Below are positions 14,501-22,481 of a DNA stretch of 25,589 nt, in pieces. The number at the start of each line of letters is the position of its first letter. The stretch's first letter is position 1. Source of the DNA: a virus. The stretch is from the IMG/VR virus record IMGVR_UViG_3300027714_000110, positions 1 to 25,589 of that record. One strand, given 5' to 3'. The notes under the pieces are model-generated. The model saw only the letters and a program-made list of their open reading frames with translations, did not search any database and was not told the origin of the DNA. The position numbers and the translations under genes are program-made.

Positions 14501-17222
14501 TATCCCAGATGTTTTCCAGAATTACATTGATGCTATAACGAAGTCTTTAGGTTTGGACAGCGGTATTAATTTGTTTTACTACGACGAAATGGAAGGACTC
14601 AACTTTCCAGTTGAAGTTAAAGAAGTGTTCCGAAGGCAGTTTAGTGACGGCTCAGCAGCTGCAGTAGTGCAGTTTAGGGGCAAGAGATACATAGCGTTAA
14701 AACTGCAGACAGGTAAGAAAGACAACGCGTATCAACAGGCAAAACAAATATTTGCGCTCGGTCATGAGATAGGTCATATCGTGATGTGGGATATGTGGAA
14801 GTCTCTTCCAAAGGCCCAGCAAGATAGACTTTGGAAACAGTTCAGTAAAGAACGGCTGGTTAAAAAAGCAGGTTCTTATACTTACACAGACGACACCGCT
14901 GGTTTTGAAGAATGGTTTGCTGACCAAGTAAGCGCATGGGCTAAAAAACAATCAGAAAAACCTAGTGATTTTTCTGGAGCGTTCTTTAAAAAAGTAGCAA
15001 AACAGATTACTCAGATCTTTAACCGTTCACGACAGTTTGTAAGACAGCAGCTGGAAGAGGGGCAAAGTGCAGCGAGCCGATCCGCATTACGGGATACAAA
15101 AGAACGCGCCACTTTGAATGAAACCTTTGAACAGTTTCTGGATGAAGTTGCTGGTAAAAAACCAGATGGGTCAGTTAATTTTGTTCTGGTCGGTGGTCCT
15201 GAGTTTGTTAGTCAAACTACAAGGCAGAGCACTCCCCGCAACCGAAAACAAGCTGTTGCGGAAAATAAAACTAAGGTTCCAGACTACAAAGAGTTTTCTA
15301 AAGACCCTATCGCGTTGGCTATTGCTAATCTAATTGATTCAAAAGCGGTGGCCAAACTTACTGAACTATTTAGCCAAATGTGGGGAAGCGATATTGTCTC
15401 CCAGATGTTAAAGGTAACATTGTCTGCCGACCAGTACGCACGTACTAGGTTAGGTAAAAACGGCCCTGCGTTTGCCAACCTCTTTTACAAACGTAGCCAA
15501 GAAGCAGGGCAGGATGGTGATATGCTAAATAAGCAGAATCACGCGATGGATAAATGGAACGCTCAGTACGGTGAAATAATTGGAGAGGATGAAGCTCTTT
15601 CAGCGAAAGTCCTTGAAGAAATGCAAGCTGGTGTTCCCATACAAGAATCAGTCGACCCTAAAATGCGCCAAGAACTAGCAAGTTTTTTCGAGCGTTTCCA
15701 TAAGGATTATCTTCAAAAAAGAATACCTAAAATTGGCTTTATCCAAAACTATTTTCCAGTTGTCTACAACACGGTTGCGATGGCCGAAAACCCACAGGCA
15801 ATGCTCGATGAACTAGAAAAGGCAGGTCTAACAAAAGGCGAAGCAAAAAAAGTGTTTTCAAAAATAATGCAGAACGAAGGTGCGTTTGTAGATCAAATGC
15901 CTATACCAGATTCTGAATTAGCAGGTGCTAAGTTCGATGCAAAGCTACAACGCACATTAAAAAACATGGATAAAAAAGCGATGCAGGAACTGGGGTTTTA
16001 TAAGACCCCGGCTATTGCAGTGCAGTCGTATTTAAAGCAAGCAACTAAACACGCCGAATACAGTGTAGTAGAAGCGAGAGCAGCGGCGTTAATAGAGCAA
16101 ATGAACCCGCAGCAAAAAACCCAAGCTAGAAAAATAGTAATGAGTTACATGGGGCAGTTGGGTGCAGACATAAATCCAAAATGGAATAAATTCCAGTCAT
16201 ACATTGCAGCATTACAGTTTGCCACAACATTACTTTTTGCCACAGTGGCATCACTTACTGATGCGGGTAATCCAATTATCCGAGCAAAGGATATGGATGG
16301 GTTCAAGAGCGCGATGAAAGCGTGGCGTGGTTATATAAGTAAGCAGTCACGGGAAGAGCAAATTGCATTTGCTGAGCGTATTGGTGCAGCGGGACGCGCA
16401 GCAGTGCAAGACGCGTTGATTGCATCTTACAGTTCTGACTTTATGGACGCAGGTGCACGTAGGTGGTCGGACAAATACTTTACAGCAATTGGCCTCGAAA
16501 GTTGGACCCGTATGACGCGAGTTATTTCAGCGAACATGGCTAGAGACTTTATTAGAACTCATGGCGCAAAAGCGGCTGCAGGTGATAAACGTAGCTTGCG
16601 CTATCTTGACGAACTTGGCCTAACGCCAGAAATGGTCGCTAAAGGTTTTGATGTTGAAAATGACTCAGTTAACCTAACAACACCTGAAGGTCTTGCTGTG
16701 CAAGATGCTATTTTAAGTTTTGTTGATGAGGCTATTATTCGACCTAACCCAGCGCACCGACCTGTTTGGGCAAGTGACCCACACTACATGTTGATCTGGC
16801 AGTTAAAAAGTTTCTTCTACTCGTTTGGGCAGGTTGTTGTCGGCGGCGTTGTTCGAGAAGCAAAGGCACGTTGGAAAGAGGGCGATAAGGTGGGCGCTAT
16901 GATGTCGGCTGGTTTGTTGTTTGGCGCACTTATGCCACTAGCAGCACTTGCTCTCCAGGTTCGTGAATTAATTAAAGGCGCGCTGGGCAAAAATGTGGGT
17001 AACGAAGACGAAGGAATTCTAGCTTACTTGTTCGACTTAATGGATCGTTCTGGAATATTAGGCCCATTATCTATTATAAAAGCTATGTTTGACGCTGGAG
17101 ATTATGGACGTAGTGCAACTGTTTCTTTGCTTGGCCCGACGGCTGGAACTATTGAAACTTACTTTACCCGAGACACTTATAACTTAGCAAAACGGCTAAC
17201 TCCCGTTTACTCTCAGTTATAA
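11559..17222 (+). CDS. Giant internal virion (ejection) protein with HEIGH zinc-peptidase domain
   Basis: At 1887 residues this fills the place of the largest ejected core protein (T7 gp16-like position). Visible parts: helical N-terminus; a Gly/Ala-rich hydrophobic stretch at about 155-185; a Lys/Pro-rich linker at about 920-970; then a likely zincin domain with HEIGH at residues 1069-1073 and a downstream EEWFADQ (E1117/E1118), which could supply the third zinc ligand and fits gluzincin-like peptidases. The C-terminal third (about 1540-1887) is helical, with hydrophobic segments near 1550-1570 and 1780-1802 and the segment LIWQLKSFFYSFGQVVVGGVVREA. It resembles domains of phage polyvalent proteins (LPD38-like, low certainty). 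Two nt separate it from the 730-residue gene. The expected role is to enter the host with the DNA; the target of the peptidase is unknown. Confidence 0.8.
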   Translation: MASLAELETLSEQLRGQIEEADSGLSDELKGLEDQSASLQIDIDQGTSVTPTGLSPAAAGRAAGWKGLGSSYYTFRAAGNYLIGDKEDAARDLKTAGQLDNQAGRIGQHLVKFEDFVTDVSESYKGIGENKEAVDLLSEFGELTAYTANQAIPSALDSLAWTLGGFVAGGLTTGGAGAAPGAVGGLVAKGQIKRAVTKAVKAYAKGEGTPEGDMVARDAIKKMAAEKARSKFGVAGAKKAGKAGALTSGYIQGTASSFDESMESDIEKKDAAELAFAMGVPFAVMDYLPELAFYKSVKGLIKGSHIKKGSYLRNLTGGVAKAGGVQGLKELGAEAGQEGLMIAQRFIQDPNYDIKSATMRMSQAAFSGFVAGKSLGGTSKLAGNLAGQVRDTAGSVKDILAGRRSEAGTEVSLRESPPVNGPTPLLEGPNDGTRSAGMATMDGENLSALEQAKQRAKQTAQLSPENIAQTPLVDLLAAIPTDEDGKPIAPDVNTDANAAAATQELNRRADEMGPNKYFVLVRQAQKKLAGKPKLEDDGKTEIDREIFNDPLEQASTLPEAGATEQRTPQGELEEQPPGYEARLIGKNKKGTSVVEGDGYKINGNGVKKRMANLQEENPGMQYRIVQLDGLAYIEEVVESSFDVSDIVNDGVKKAVAGVQRKGVDRTLPATDPQGKETTLAPIELTKAGERANNKDKANASSMTYPQLLMSGFLRMNQELADRGFKIDLDNLPDTTVIATANGKSYTWLDLKKVWADRKTTEDGSAFDGEDGRAQRLIKIEEKIKNLQAFIEGLDDPDGVVGLEALQMLSDALGNYETLVAEGDAKADASLETDTTVMGENQSKSDANKNRILDEDGKPIIYSNKRGTKPKVNIPQSIDNRRKDSKDRAEDQKPMAMLRSQKRQEAKSKADQKKAKAARATVNKATKPEPKPQAEKKPLKNPKPKVEAGAKPKVQKKAKPKVEAKTQTGERTSKNGTTAWGSIPDVFQNYIDAITKSLGLDSGINLFYYDEMEGLNFPVEVKEVFRRQFSDGSAAAVVQFRGKRYIALKLQTGKKDNAYQQAKQIFALGHEIGHIVMWDMWKSLPKAQQDRLWKQFSKERLVKKAGSYTYTDDTAGFEEWFADQVSAWAKKQSEKPSDFSGAFFKKVAKQITQIFNRSRQFVRQQLEEGQSAASRSALRDTKERATLNETFEQFLDEVAGKKPDGSVNFVLVGGPEFVSQTTRQSTPRNRKQAVAENKTKVPDYKEFSKDPIALAIANLIDSKAVAKLTELFSQMWGSDIVSQMLKVTLSADQYARTRLGKNGPAFANLFYKRSQEAGQDGDMLNKQNHAMDKWNAQYGEIIGEDEALSAKVLEEMQAGVPIQESVDPKMRQELASFFERFHKDYLQKRIPKIGFIQNYFPVVYNTVAMAENPQAMLDELEKAGLTKGEAKKVFSKIMQNEGAFVDQMPIPDSELAGAKFDAKLQRTLKNMDKKAMQELGFYKTPAIAVQSYLKQATKHAEYSVVEARAAALIEQMNPQQKTQARKIVMSYMGQLGADINPKWNKFQSYIAALQFATTLLFATVASLTDAGNPIIRAKDMDGFKSAMKAWRGYISKQSREEQIAFAERIGAAGRAAVQDALIASYSSDFMDAGARRWSDKYFTAIGLESWTRMTRVISANMARDFIRTHGAKAAAGDKRSLRYLDELGLTPEMVAKGFDVENDSVNLTTPEGLAVQDAILSFVDEAIIRPNPAHRPVWASDPHYMLIWQLKSFFYSFGQVVVGGVVREAKARWKEGDKVGAMMSAGLLFGALMPLAALALQVRELIKGALGKNVGNEDEGILAYLFDLMDRSGILGPLSIIKAMFDAGDYGRSATVSLLGPTAGTIETYFTRDTYNLAKRLTPVYSQL
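14382..14447 (+). repeat. Lys/Pro-rich coding repeat in the giant protein's linker
   Basis: The 18-nt unit AAGCCTAAAGTGGAAGCT (KPKVEA) occurs at 14382-14399 and again at 14430-14447, with a shorter version (KPKV) at 14406-14417. It lies in a K/P/A-rich stretch just before the peptidase-like domain. This is a flexible, basic spacer that may vary in length by slippage. Confidence 0.75.
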
Positions 17223-17234
17223 GCACAGCTTATA
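17217..17234 (+). repeat. TTATAAGC inverted repeat, copy 3
   Basis: TATAAGC (17218-17224), ACA, GCTTATA (17228-17234) form a perfect 7-bp inverted repeat with a 3-nt centre. It overlaps the stop codon of the giant internal protein (17220-17222). It shares the TTATAAGC half-site and 3-nt centre with copy 1 and lies at about the -35 position of the promoter-like element downstream. No T tract follows, so it is not an intrinsic terminator. Confidence 0.6.
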
Positions 17235-17249
17235 TAATAATGATATACT
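17233..17249 (+). promoter_or_regulatory. Putative promoter for the tail-fibre operon
   Basis: TGATATACT at 17241-17249 is a good extended -10 element (TGn plus TATACT). A second -10-like TATAAT lies at 17233-17238. No convincing -35 is seen; that region is taken up by the TTATAAGC inverted repeat. A small hairpin GCAT-GTCA-ATGC (17256-17267) would be near the 5' end of the transcript, about 30 nt before the first fibre gene. Sequence evidence only. Confidence 0.5.
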
Positions 17250-17294
17250 GTTACGGCATGTCAATGCTGAGAATAACCCTTACATGAGGTAAAA

Positions 17295-17669
17295 ATGGCG
17301 TTTTACGAAACTATAAACTTAGTTAAAGGCGATACGTTGCCTGAACTAAATCTAACACTCCGCGATTCTAATACAGCCGCTGCAGGTTATACCCTGGATC
17401 TTGATAATTCATTGACGTGGGCTCCAATCGATTTAACTGGTTCTACAGTTGTCCTCAAGTTTAAAGCACTAGGCTCTAACACTGTCAAAGCGACAGTGTC
17501 TATGTCCCAACATTCCCCTTCAACAGATGGCAAAGTCTTTATGCAATGGCCTGTTGGTGCGCTTGATACAGCGGGAACTTTTACAGGGGAAGTTGAAGTT
17601 ACTAATAGTTCCGGCGGCATACAAACAGTTTTTGATCAGTTGAAATTTAAGGTACGTGGCGACTACTAA
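17295..17669 (+). CDS. Small beta-sandwich tail protein (BppU N-terminal-like)
   Basis: First gene of the fibre module. The 124-residue protein has the pattern of the BppU N-terminal domain: a start INLVKGDTLPELNLTLRDSNTAAAGYTLDL, then PIDLTGSTVVLKFKALGSNTVKATVSM, and an end of the form GTFTGEVEVTNSSGGIQTVFDQLKFKVRGDY. In other phages such domains attach receptor-binding proteins to the tail. A GAGGT ribosome site (17285-17289) supports the ATG. Its stop overlaps the next start (TAATG). The protein is the bare domain with no extension, so it probably works as an adaptor. Confidence 0.65.
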   Translation: MAFYETINLVKGDTLPELNLTLRDSNTAAAGYTLDLDNSLTWAPIDLTGSTVVLKFKALGSNTVKATVSMSQHSPSTDGKVFMQWPVGALDTAGTFTGEVEVTNSSGGIQTVFDQLKFKVRGDY

Positions 17670-18268
17670 TGGCTATTCATTTACAACAAAATGTAGCAAA
17701 AGCTGAGCTTGCTGAACGTATATATAAACGAATGGAAGCAGCAGGCATTTTCACTGATGCCTCCCCGAAAAACAGAGTGCTGGCGGATATTTTTAATGCC
17801 ATAGAAACTGTATCGCTCGCTATGAATCGGGGGGTAGCTGATAGCATTAGTGCAAACGATGCTTCTTCAATAGACCTAAGCAGGCCAGTAGCAGATACGT
17901 TTAGCGTTTCTGAGACACTTACCAAAACAGTCGCGCAAATTCTCAACGACAATGTTTCTCACCAAGAAATTACCACGTTTCTTTTAGCTCAGAACAAATC
18001 AGACAGTATAAGTTTGTCAGAAGATCTTGGTTGGTCCGTGCAAACCGGGAAAAGCGACACTGTCTCCAACAGCGACACTCTTTCAGTACAGGCTTTTTAT
18101 TTTAGAACGTTGTCTGACACTGTGAGCGTTGGCGAACAAATCGGCATGAACACCCCAAATTATTATAACGACAGTCTGAGCGTAACTGACGTCGCAACAA
18201 TTATTCACCGTCGCGGCGGTTCCGCAATTTTAAACTTCTCTCAATTAAACCAGACCACTTTAGGCTAG
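17669..18268 (+). CDS. Tail protein with 18-residue repeats, function unknown
   Basis: I do not recognise a family. After a helical N-terminus (residues 1-35), the pattern x-D-x-[ILVF]-S-x-x-[DE] recurs at residues 57, 75, 93, 111, 129, 149 and 167, with a degenerate copy (ADIFNAIE) at 39. Spacing is 18 residues throughout except one gap of 20. Examples are ADTFSVSE, SDSISLSE and SDTVSVGE. Such a period fits a beta-solenoid fibre shaft; this is inference. It starts in a TAATG overlap and is followed by an AGGAG site for the next gene. Placement in the fibre module suggests a virion surface or connector role. Confidence 0.65.
   Translation: MAIHLQQNVAKAELAERIYKRMEAAGIFTDASPKNRVLADIFNAIETVSLAMNRGVADSISANDASSIDLSRPVADTFSVSETLTKTVAQILNDNVSHQEITTFLLAQNKSDSISLSEDLGWSVQTGKSDTVSNSDTLSVQAFYFRTLSDTVSVGEQIGMNTPNYYNDSLSVTDVATIIHRRGGSAILNFSQLNQTTLG
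17783..18220 (+). repeat. 54-nt coding period (18-residue protein repeats)
   Basis: Eight units, one of them degenerate, each with a GAC/GAT codon followed by a Ser/Asn/Thr/Ile, a hydrophobic and then usually a Ser codon. The nucleotide sequences of the units have diverged, so the period is clear only in the protein. One spacing is 60 nt instead of 54. Confidence 0.7.
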
Positions 18269-18278
18269 GAGCAACACT

Positions 18279-18707
18279 ATGCTACATGATTCAATAAAAG
18301 TAAAAGGGGCGCTTTCTATCTCGAAGAATGGCGTTGTAGTTCAAGAAATTAACAACCTTGTTGTTGACGCAGGTAAGGCATTAATTGCTTCGCGTTTACA
18401 AGGTGGCGGCAGCGCAGTTACCTACATGGGTGTAGGAACAGGGGCTACAGCAGCGGCAGCGGCCAATACTGCATTAGTGACTGAACTTGACCGTAATGCA
18501 TTAACTGTAAGTGGTGGCACATTGGACGGTACGAAAGTTACGTTTGCTGCTACATGGGCAGCGGGTGATGGCACAGGCGCATTAACAGAAGCTGGTTTAT
18601 TTACTGCAAATGCCGGTGGAACTATGTTGGCGCGCACAGTATTTGCAGTAGTCAACAAGGGTGCGTCAGACGTAATTACGATCACCTGGGACATTACTAT
18701 TCTGTAA
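18279..18707 (+). CDS. Minor tail/fibre-associated protein
   Basis: This 142-residue beta-rich protein has a layout I have seen in many marine-type phage tail modules: NGVVVQEINNLVVDAGKALIASRL, then YMGVGTGATAAAAANTAL, then ALTEAGLFTANAGGTMLARTVFAVVNKGASDVITITWDITIL. The EAGLF...GGTMLARTVF stretch is the most typical part. I know of no proven biochemical function; it is taken as a structural tail component. AGGAG at 18267-18271 precedes the ATG. It is 13 nt from the next fibre gene. Confidence 0.65.
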   Translation: MLHDSIKVKGALSISKNGVVVQEINNLVVDAGKALIASRLQGGGSAVTYMGVGTGATAAAAANTALVTELDRNALTVSGGTLDGTKVTFAATWAAGDGTGALTEAGLFTANAGGTMLARTVFAVVNKGASDVITITWDITIL

Positions 18708-18720
18708 ATAGGGAATCGAC

Positions 18721-19572
18721 ATGTCAATTAAGTATTCTAACAATGCGGCAACTACAGTTGCTACGTCTTTTAGTAACAGTGCAACCGCTCTAGTTGTAGC
18801 TGATGCATCCGAGTTCCCTACCCTTACTGGTAGTGACGAGCTGCGCATCACACTGTCTGATGTGACAAATACTGTATTTGAGATTGTGACTTGTACAGCG
18901 ATTGCAGGAACTACTTTAACTGTCGTTCGCGCTCAAGAAAACACAACAGCAGCAGCATGGGCAATTGGCACTGATGTGTCACTGCGTATTACTGCGGCAG
19001 GTTTAGAAGCAAAAGCAGACAAGACCCAGGTTCTTACAAATGTTCCTGCTGGGGCTTTGTTTACTGACACTAACACTGTTTACAGCTTACCTACTCAGGC
19101 CTCTAACGCTAACAAGTTTTTAAAGACCGACGGAAGCAACGAGAGTTGGGCTGTGGTAGAAGCGCTGCCAAGCCAATCGGGCAATACAGGTAAGTTCTTA
19201 ACGACTGATGGAAGTGCTGCAACTTGGGCAACACAAGGAGCCAACGGCACCGCTGAACGCACAGTGTTTACTGCAACCGCAGGACAAACATCGTTTGCAG
19301 TAACTTACACATCGGGTTTTGTAGACGTGTATTTAAACGGTATAAAACTGCAGATCGCAATAGATTTTACTGGCACTTCAGGGTCAGCGGTTGTCTTAGC
19401 TGTCGGTGCGTTGGTCGGTGATATTGTGGATGTTGTTGCTTACGGTACGTTTACTTTAGCGAACCATTACACAAAAACTCAAACAGATAATTTAATTAGA
19501 TTTGAAATAGATGGGGGAGTCTCTAACTCTACTTATTTAGCAACTCAATTAGTAGACGGAGGAACAGCATAA
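18721..19572 (+). CDS. Tail fibre protein
   Basis: A 283-residue fibre protein. Residues 1-95 form a beta-rich domain (TTVATSFSNSATALVVADASEFP ... TAAGLEAKAD). Two related segments follow at about 123-145 and 149-170, both of the form L-P-[ST]-Q-x(6)-KFL-x-TDGS-x-x-x-WA. Next is FTATAGQTSFAVTYTSGFVDVYLNGIKL (about 181-210), a small domain common in marine phage fibres, and near the end YTKTQTDNLI, a tail-fibre motif. It is likely part of the shaft or base for the receptor-binding proteins downstream. The stop overlaps the next start (TAATG), whose GGAGGAA site lies inside this gene. Confidence 0.7.
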   Translation: MSIKYSNNAATTVATSFSNSATALVVADASEFPTLTGSDELRITLSDVTNTVFEIVTCTAIAGTTLTVVRAQENTTAAAWAIGTDVSLRITAAGLEAKADKTQVLTNVPAGALFTDTNTVYSLPTQASNANKFLKTDGSNESWAVVEALPSQSGNTGKFLTTDGSAATWATQGANGTAERTVFTATAGQTSFAVTYTSGFVDVYLNGIKLQIAIDFTGTSGSAVVLAVGALVGDIVDVVAYGTFTLANHYTKTQTDNLIRFEIDGGVSNSTYLATQLVDGGTA

Positions 19573-20546
19573 TGGCTAGCATTATTCAAATTCGTAGGGA
19601 CACCGCTTCAGATTGGACAAGCGCAAATCCTACATTAGCTCAAGGCGAATTGGCCCTAGAGACAGACACACTAAAATTAAAAGCCGGAGATGGCACAACC
19701 GCTTGGACTTCGCTGGCTTACTACACACTAGGCTCAGTAGGATTCCTAGCCTCCACAGGTGGGGCACTCACAGGAGCATTAACGACTAACTCTACTATAG
19801 ACGGTCGTGATGTAGCCGCTGATGGTGTATTGGCGACTAATGCCATGCCTAAAGCAGGTGGTGCTTTTACAGGAGCCGTAACAACTAACTCTACTATAGA
19901 TGGAAGAGATGTAGCAGCTGATGGTGTACTAGCAACTAACGCATTACCTAAAGCTGGGGGGGCCATGACAGGCCCGATAACGACTAACTCCACTTTCGAT
20001 GGGGTGGATATTGCTACCCGCGACGGAATCCTTACGTCTACTACTGCAACCGCTAACGCTGCTTTACCAAAGGCAGGAGGCGCACTTACAGGCCCGATAA
20101 CGACTAACTCAACCTTTGATGGAAGGGATGTGGCGGCAGACGGAGTACTAGCTACTAATGCATTACCAAAGGCTGGCGGTACAGTCACAGGGTTAATCAA
20201 TCACTCTGACCAGATACTACAGCGTACAGTTTTGAAAGATTATGGTGAGACTAAAGTTGCTATGTCGGCTCATGCTGTAGACCTTGAGTTGGGTAACGTA
20301 TTCACCTACACCCTTTCAGGTGGACAGACAGTAACATTCACTAATCCTCCTGCTTCTGGCACTGCTGGCTCATTTACCATGATCGTCACGAATGGTGGTA
20401 GTGCTACGCTCACGTGGCCTACATCAGTCGATTGGCCTGCTGCTACTGCACCAGCACTCACAGCCAGTGGAGTAGACCTTCTATTCTTCACAACCTGTGA
20501 TGGTGGAACCATTTGGTACGGAACTGCTGTATTGGCTATGGGGTAG
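19572..20546 (+). CDS. Tail fibre protein with Mtd-like N-terminus and 33-residue repeats
   Basis: The N-terminal 50 residues (IIQIRRDTASDWTSANPTLAQGELALETDTLKLKAGDGTTAWTSL) match the N-terminal domain of major tropism determinant-like proteins, which anchors fibres to the tail. Then come four tandem repeats of about 33 residues, form PKAGGALTGPITTNSTFDGRDVAADGVLATNAL, like phage tail-fibre repeats. The last 110 residues (VLKDYGETKVAMSAHAVDLELGNVFTYTLSGGQTVTF ... GGTIWYGTAVLAMG) are a beta domain. This C-terminal domain is repeated in the protein at 22740-23492, where the N-terminus differs. A GGAGGAA site is within the preceding gene. Confidence 0.75.
   Translation: MASIIQIRRDTASDWTSANPTLAQGELALETDTLKLKAGDGTTAWTSLAYYTLGSVGFLASTGGALTGALTTNSTIDGRDVAADGVLATNAMPKAGGAFTGAVTTNSTIDGRDVAADGVLATNALPKAGGAMTGPITTNSTFDGVDIATRDGILTSTTATANAALPKAGGALTGPITTNSTFDGRDVAADGVLATNALPKAGGTVTGLINHSDQILQRTVLKDYGETKVAMSAHAVDLELGNVFTYTLSGGQTVTFTNPPASGTAGSFTMIVTNGGSATLTWPTSVDWPAATAPALTASGVDLLFFTTCDGGTIWYGTAVLAMG
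19760..20195 (+). repeat. Tandem ~99-nt coding repeats in fibre gene
   Basis: About four units encode a conserved TTNST-[IF]-DG core and a PKAGG linker. Three have DGRDVAADGVLATNA; the third reads DGVDIATRDGILTSTTATANA and is longer. A further fragment of the unit (GAMTGAITTNSTFDGVDIAVRD) occurs in the protein at 22740-23492. Variation in copy number would change fibre length. Confidence 0.8.
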
Positions 20547-20549
20547 AGT

Positions 20550-22481
20550 ATGACTATTGAAAGAAAAGTAGGCATGGGGATTGCTGGTCAATCCAGTGGT
20601 GATGGCCCGACTGATGTGGCAGATGTATTTAGTACATTTTTGTATACCCCTGCAACAAGTAATTCTAATGTACCAATCGTCAACGGCATTGATCTTGCTG
20701 GTGAAGGGGGTATGGTTTGGATCAAACAAAGGGACACCGATCGGTATCCCGTTATTGTAGATACGGAGCGAGGAGGGAATAAGGTCTTACATCCTCACGA
20801 AAATTATGCAGGGTACACGCAAGTTATCGTTCAGAGTTTTAATAGTAATGGGTTTACAACAGGCACATCATCATTCGTTAGTGTTGCTGACGAAGATACA
20901 GTCGCATGGACATTCCGCAAGAAGGAAAAGTTCTTTGACGTAGTGACCTATACGGGTAATGGCGCAAATCGGACAATAGCTCATAGTCTAGGTGGCGATG
21001 TGGGTATGATGTTTATTAGGCAGACAAACGCCACAAATGATTGGATTGTATATGTAAAATCGCTAGGTAACGACAAACTTATGTACCTAAATCTTACAAA
21101 CTCCATAGGTAATGACCCTACTGGTGTGATGTGGAACACAACTACGCCAACTAATGACTTATTTTCTATTGGAACACAAGGGGCAGTTAATACTAATGGA
21201 GCAACATACGTAGCCTACTTATTCGCTGACAACTCCTCTGAAGATGCAGAAGATCAGATGATCAAGTGTGGCAGCTATACGGGCAATGGAACAGTAGGGC
21301 GAACTTTAGATTTGGGTTGGGAGCCTCAGTTTATATTATTAAAACGAACAGACTCAGCAGACAATTGGTTTATATTCGACACCACAAGGGAGCAAACTAC
21401 AGGTATATCTGCATACATACGAAATTTAAGACATGAAGAAGGCAGAGGTTTTTATTATATTCCACCAAATCCAACTGGAATTACGTTTAATGCTGCAAAT
21501 GGTGGAGCTTTTAATACTAATAATGCTAAGTACATGTACATGGCAATTCGTGCGCCTATGATGGTCAAGCCAGAAGCGGCTACTGATGTGTTTAGTGTTA
21601 AATCTTACACAGGAAATGGCGCTACTCAAACATTAGATGCTGCATTCGGGCCTGTTGATATGGCTATAGTAAAAAATAAAGAATCTGGTGTTGGCATGCA
21701 ACCTGATATAACAACTAGATTAACCCATGCTGAATTATATACTGATTCCTCTACTGAGGAAGGTTCACGTAATTTTGTAACGTTTGATAGCAATAGTTTA
21801 GTACTTCCAGCACAAAATAATTCAAATACTTCTAACATACCTTTTTCGCTTTTTTCATGGAAACGGGCAAAAGGCTATATGGACTGCGTTGCTTATTCTG
21901 GTACTGGTTCTGCTAGGACACAAACACATTCGCTTGGTGTTGTTCCAGAAATGATTTGGGTAAAGAGTAGGGCTAACTCTAAGAATTGGGCAGTATATCA
22001 TCCGTCAAGTCATGCCGCTGGAAATACACTTTTTCTTAATTTAGATAATGGTGGCTCTGGTGTTGGTGGTTTTCAATCAACCGCTGTGAGTGACACCACA
22101 TTTAATGTAGACACTGCTGAAGAGACAAATAGTAGTGGTTGGACTTACGTAGCTTACCTCTTCGCAACACTGGCTGGCATATCTAAGGTCGGCAGCTACA
22201 CTGGCAACGGCTATAACCAAACTATTAACTGTGGGTTTTCAGCAGGTGCTAGGTTCATTCTAATCAAGCGTATTGGAGCTACGGGTGATTGGTACTTATG
22301 GGATTCTGCTAGAGGAATTGTTGCAGGTAACGACCCACATTTTAGTTTAAACACTGATGCAGAACAAATAACCTCAAACGATTCAATAGACCCTGCAAAC
22401 TCAGGATTTATTGTGAATCAAGTATCTGCAACTAACATCAACGTGTCTAGCGGCACTTACATCTTTTACGCAATCGCATAG
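20550..22481 (+). CDS. Receptor-binding-type tail protein, repeat copy 1 (DUF7483-like)
   Basis: A 643-residue protein of six related units, each about 100-110 residues, starting near residues 30, 132, 240, 350, 447 and 548. Each unit opens with Y-[TS]-G-[NT]-G (the first is degenerate in this copy), then a [LF]-G-x-x-P-x-x-[IM]-[IL]-x-K strand, an N-W motif, and often ends in TYVAYLFA or YIFYAIA. This looks like the repeated beta domain named DUF7483 in marine phage proteins, probably lectin-like; no catalytic motif is visible. It begins MTIERK and directly follows the preceding fibre gene. A paralogue occurs at 23496-25388 and the start of a third at 25400. The likely role is host-surface binding. 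Confidence 0.75.
   Translation: MTIERKVGMGIAGQSSGDGPTDVADVFSTFLYTPATSNSNVPIVNGIDLAGEGGMVWIKQRDTDRYPVIVDTERGGNKVLHPHENYAGYTQVIVQSFNSNGFTTGTSSFVSVADEDTVAWTFRKKEKFFDVVTYTGNGANRTIAHSLGGDVGMMFIRQTNATNDWIVYVKSLGNDKLMYLNLTNSIGNDPTGVMWNTTTPTNDLFSIGTQGAVNTNGATYVAYLFADNSSEDAEDQMIKCGSYTGNGTVGRTLDLGWEPQFILLKRTDSADNWFIFDTTREQTTGISAYIRNLRHEEGRGFYYIPPNPTGITFNAANGGAFNTNNAKYMYMAIRAPMMVKPEAATDVFSVKSYTGNGATQTLDAAFGPVDMAIVKNKESGVGMQPDITTRLTHAELYTDSSTEEGSRNFVTFDSNSLVLPAQNNSNTSNIPFSLFSWKRAKGYMDCVAYSGTGSARTQTHSLGVVPEMIWVKSRANSKNWAVYHPSSHAAGNTLFLNLDNGGSGVGGFQSTAVSDTTFNVDTAEETNSSGWTYVAYLFATLAGISKVGSYTGNGYNQTINCGFSAGARFILIKRIGATGDWYLWDSARGIVAGNDPHFSLNTDAEQITSNDSIDPANSGFIVNQVSATNINVSSGTYIFYAIA

Noticed and set aside
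17217-17234. N4-type hairpin promoter for a virion RNA polymerase (7-bp stem, 3-nt loop)
   Set aside because: No virion RNA polymerase gene is visible, the loop does not match the known N4 pattern, and a normal extended -10 lies next to it.
19760-20195. CRISPR-like array
   Set aside because: The repeats are in frame inside a fibre gene, imperfect and without spacers.
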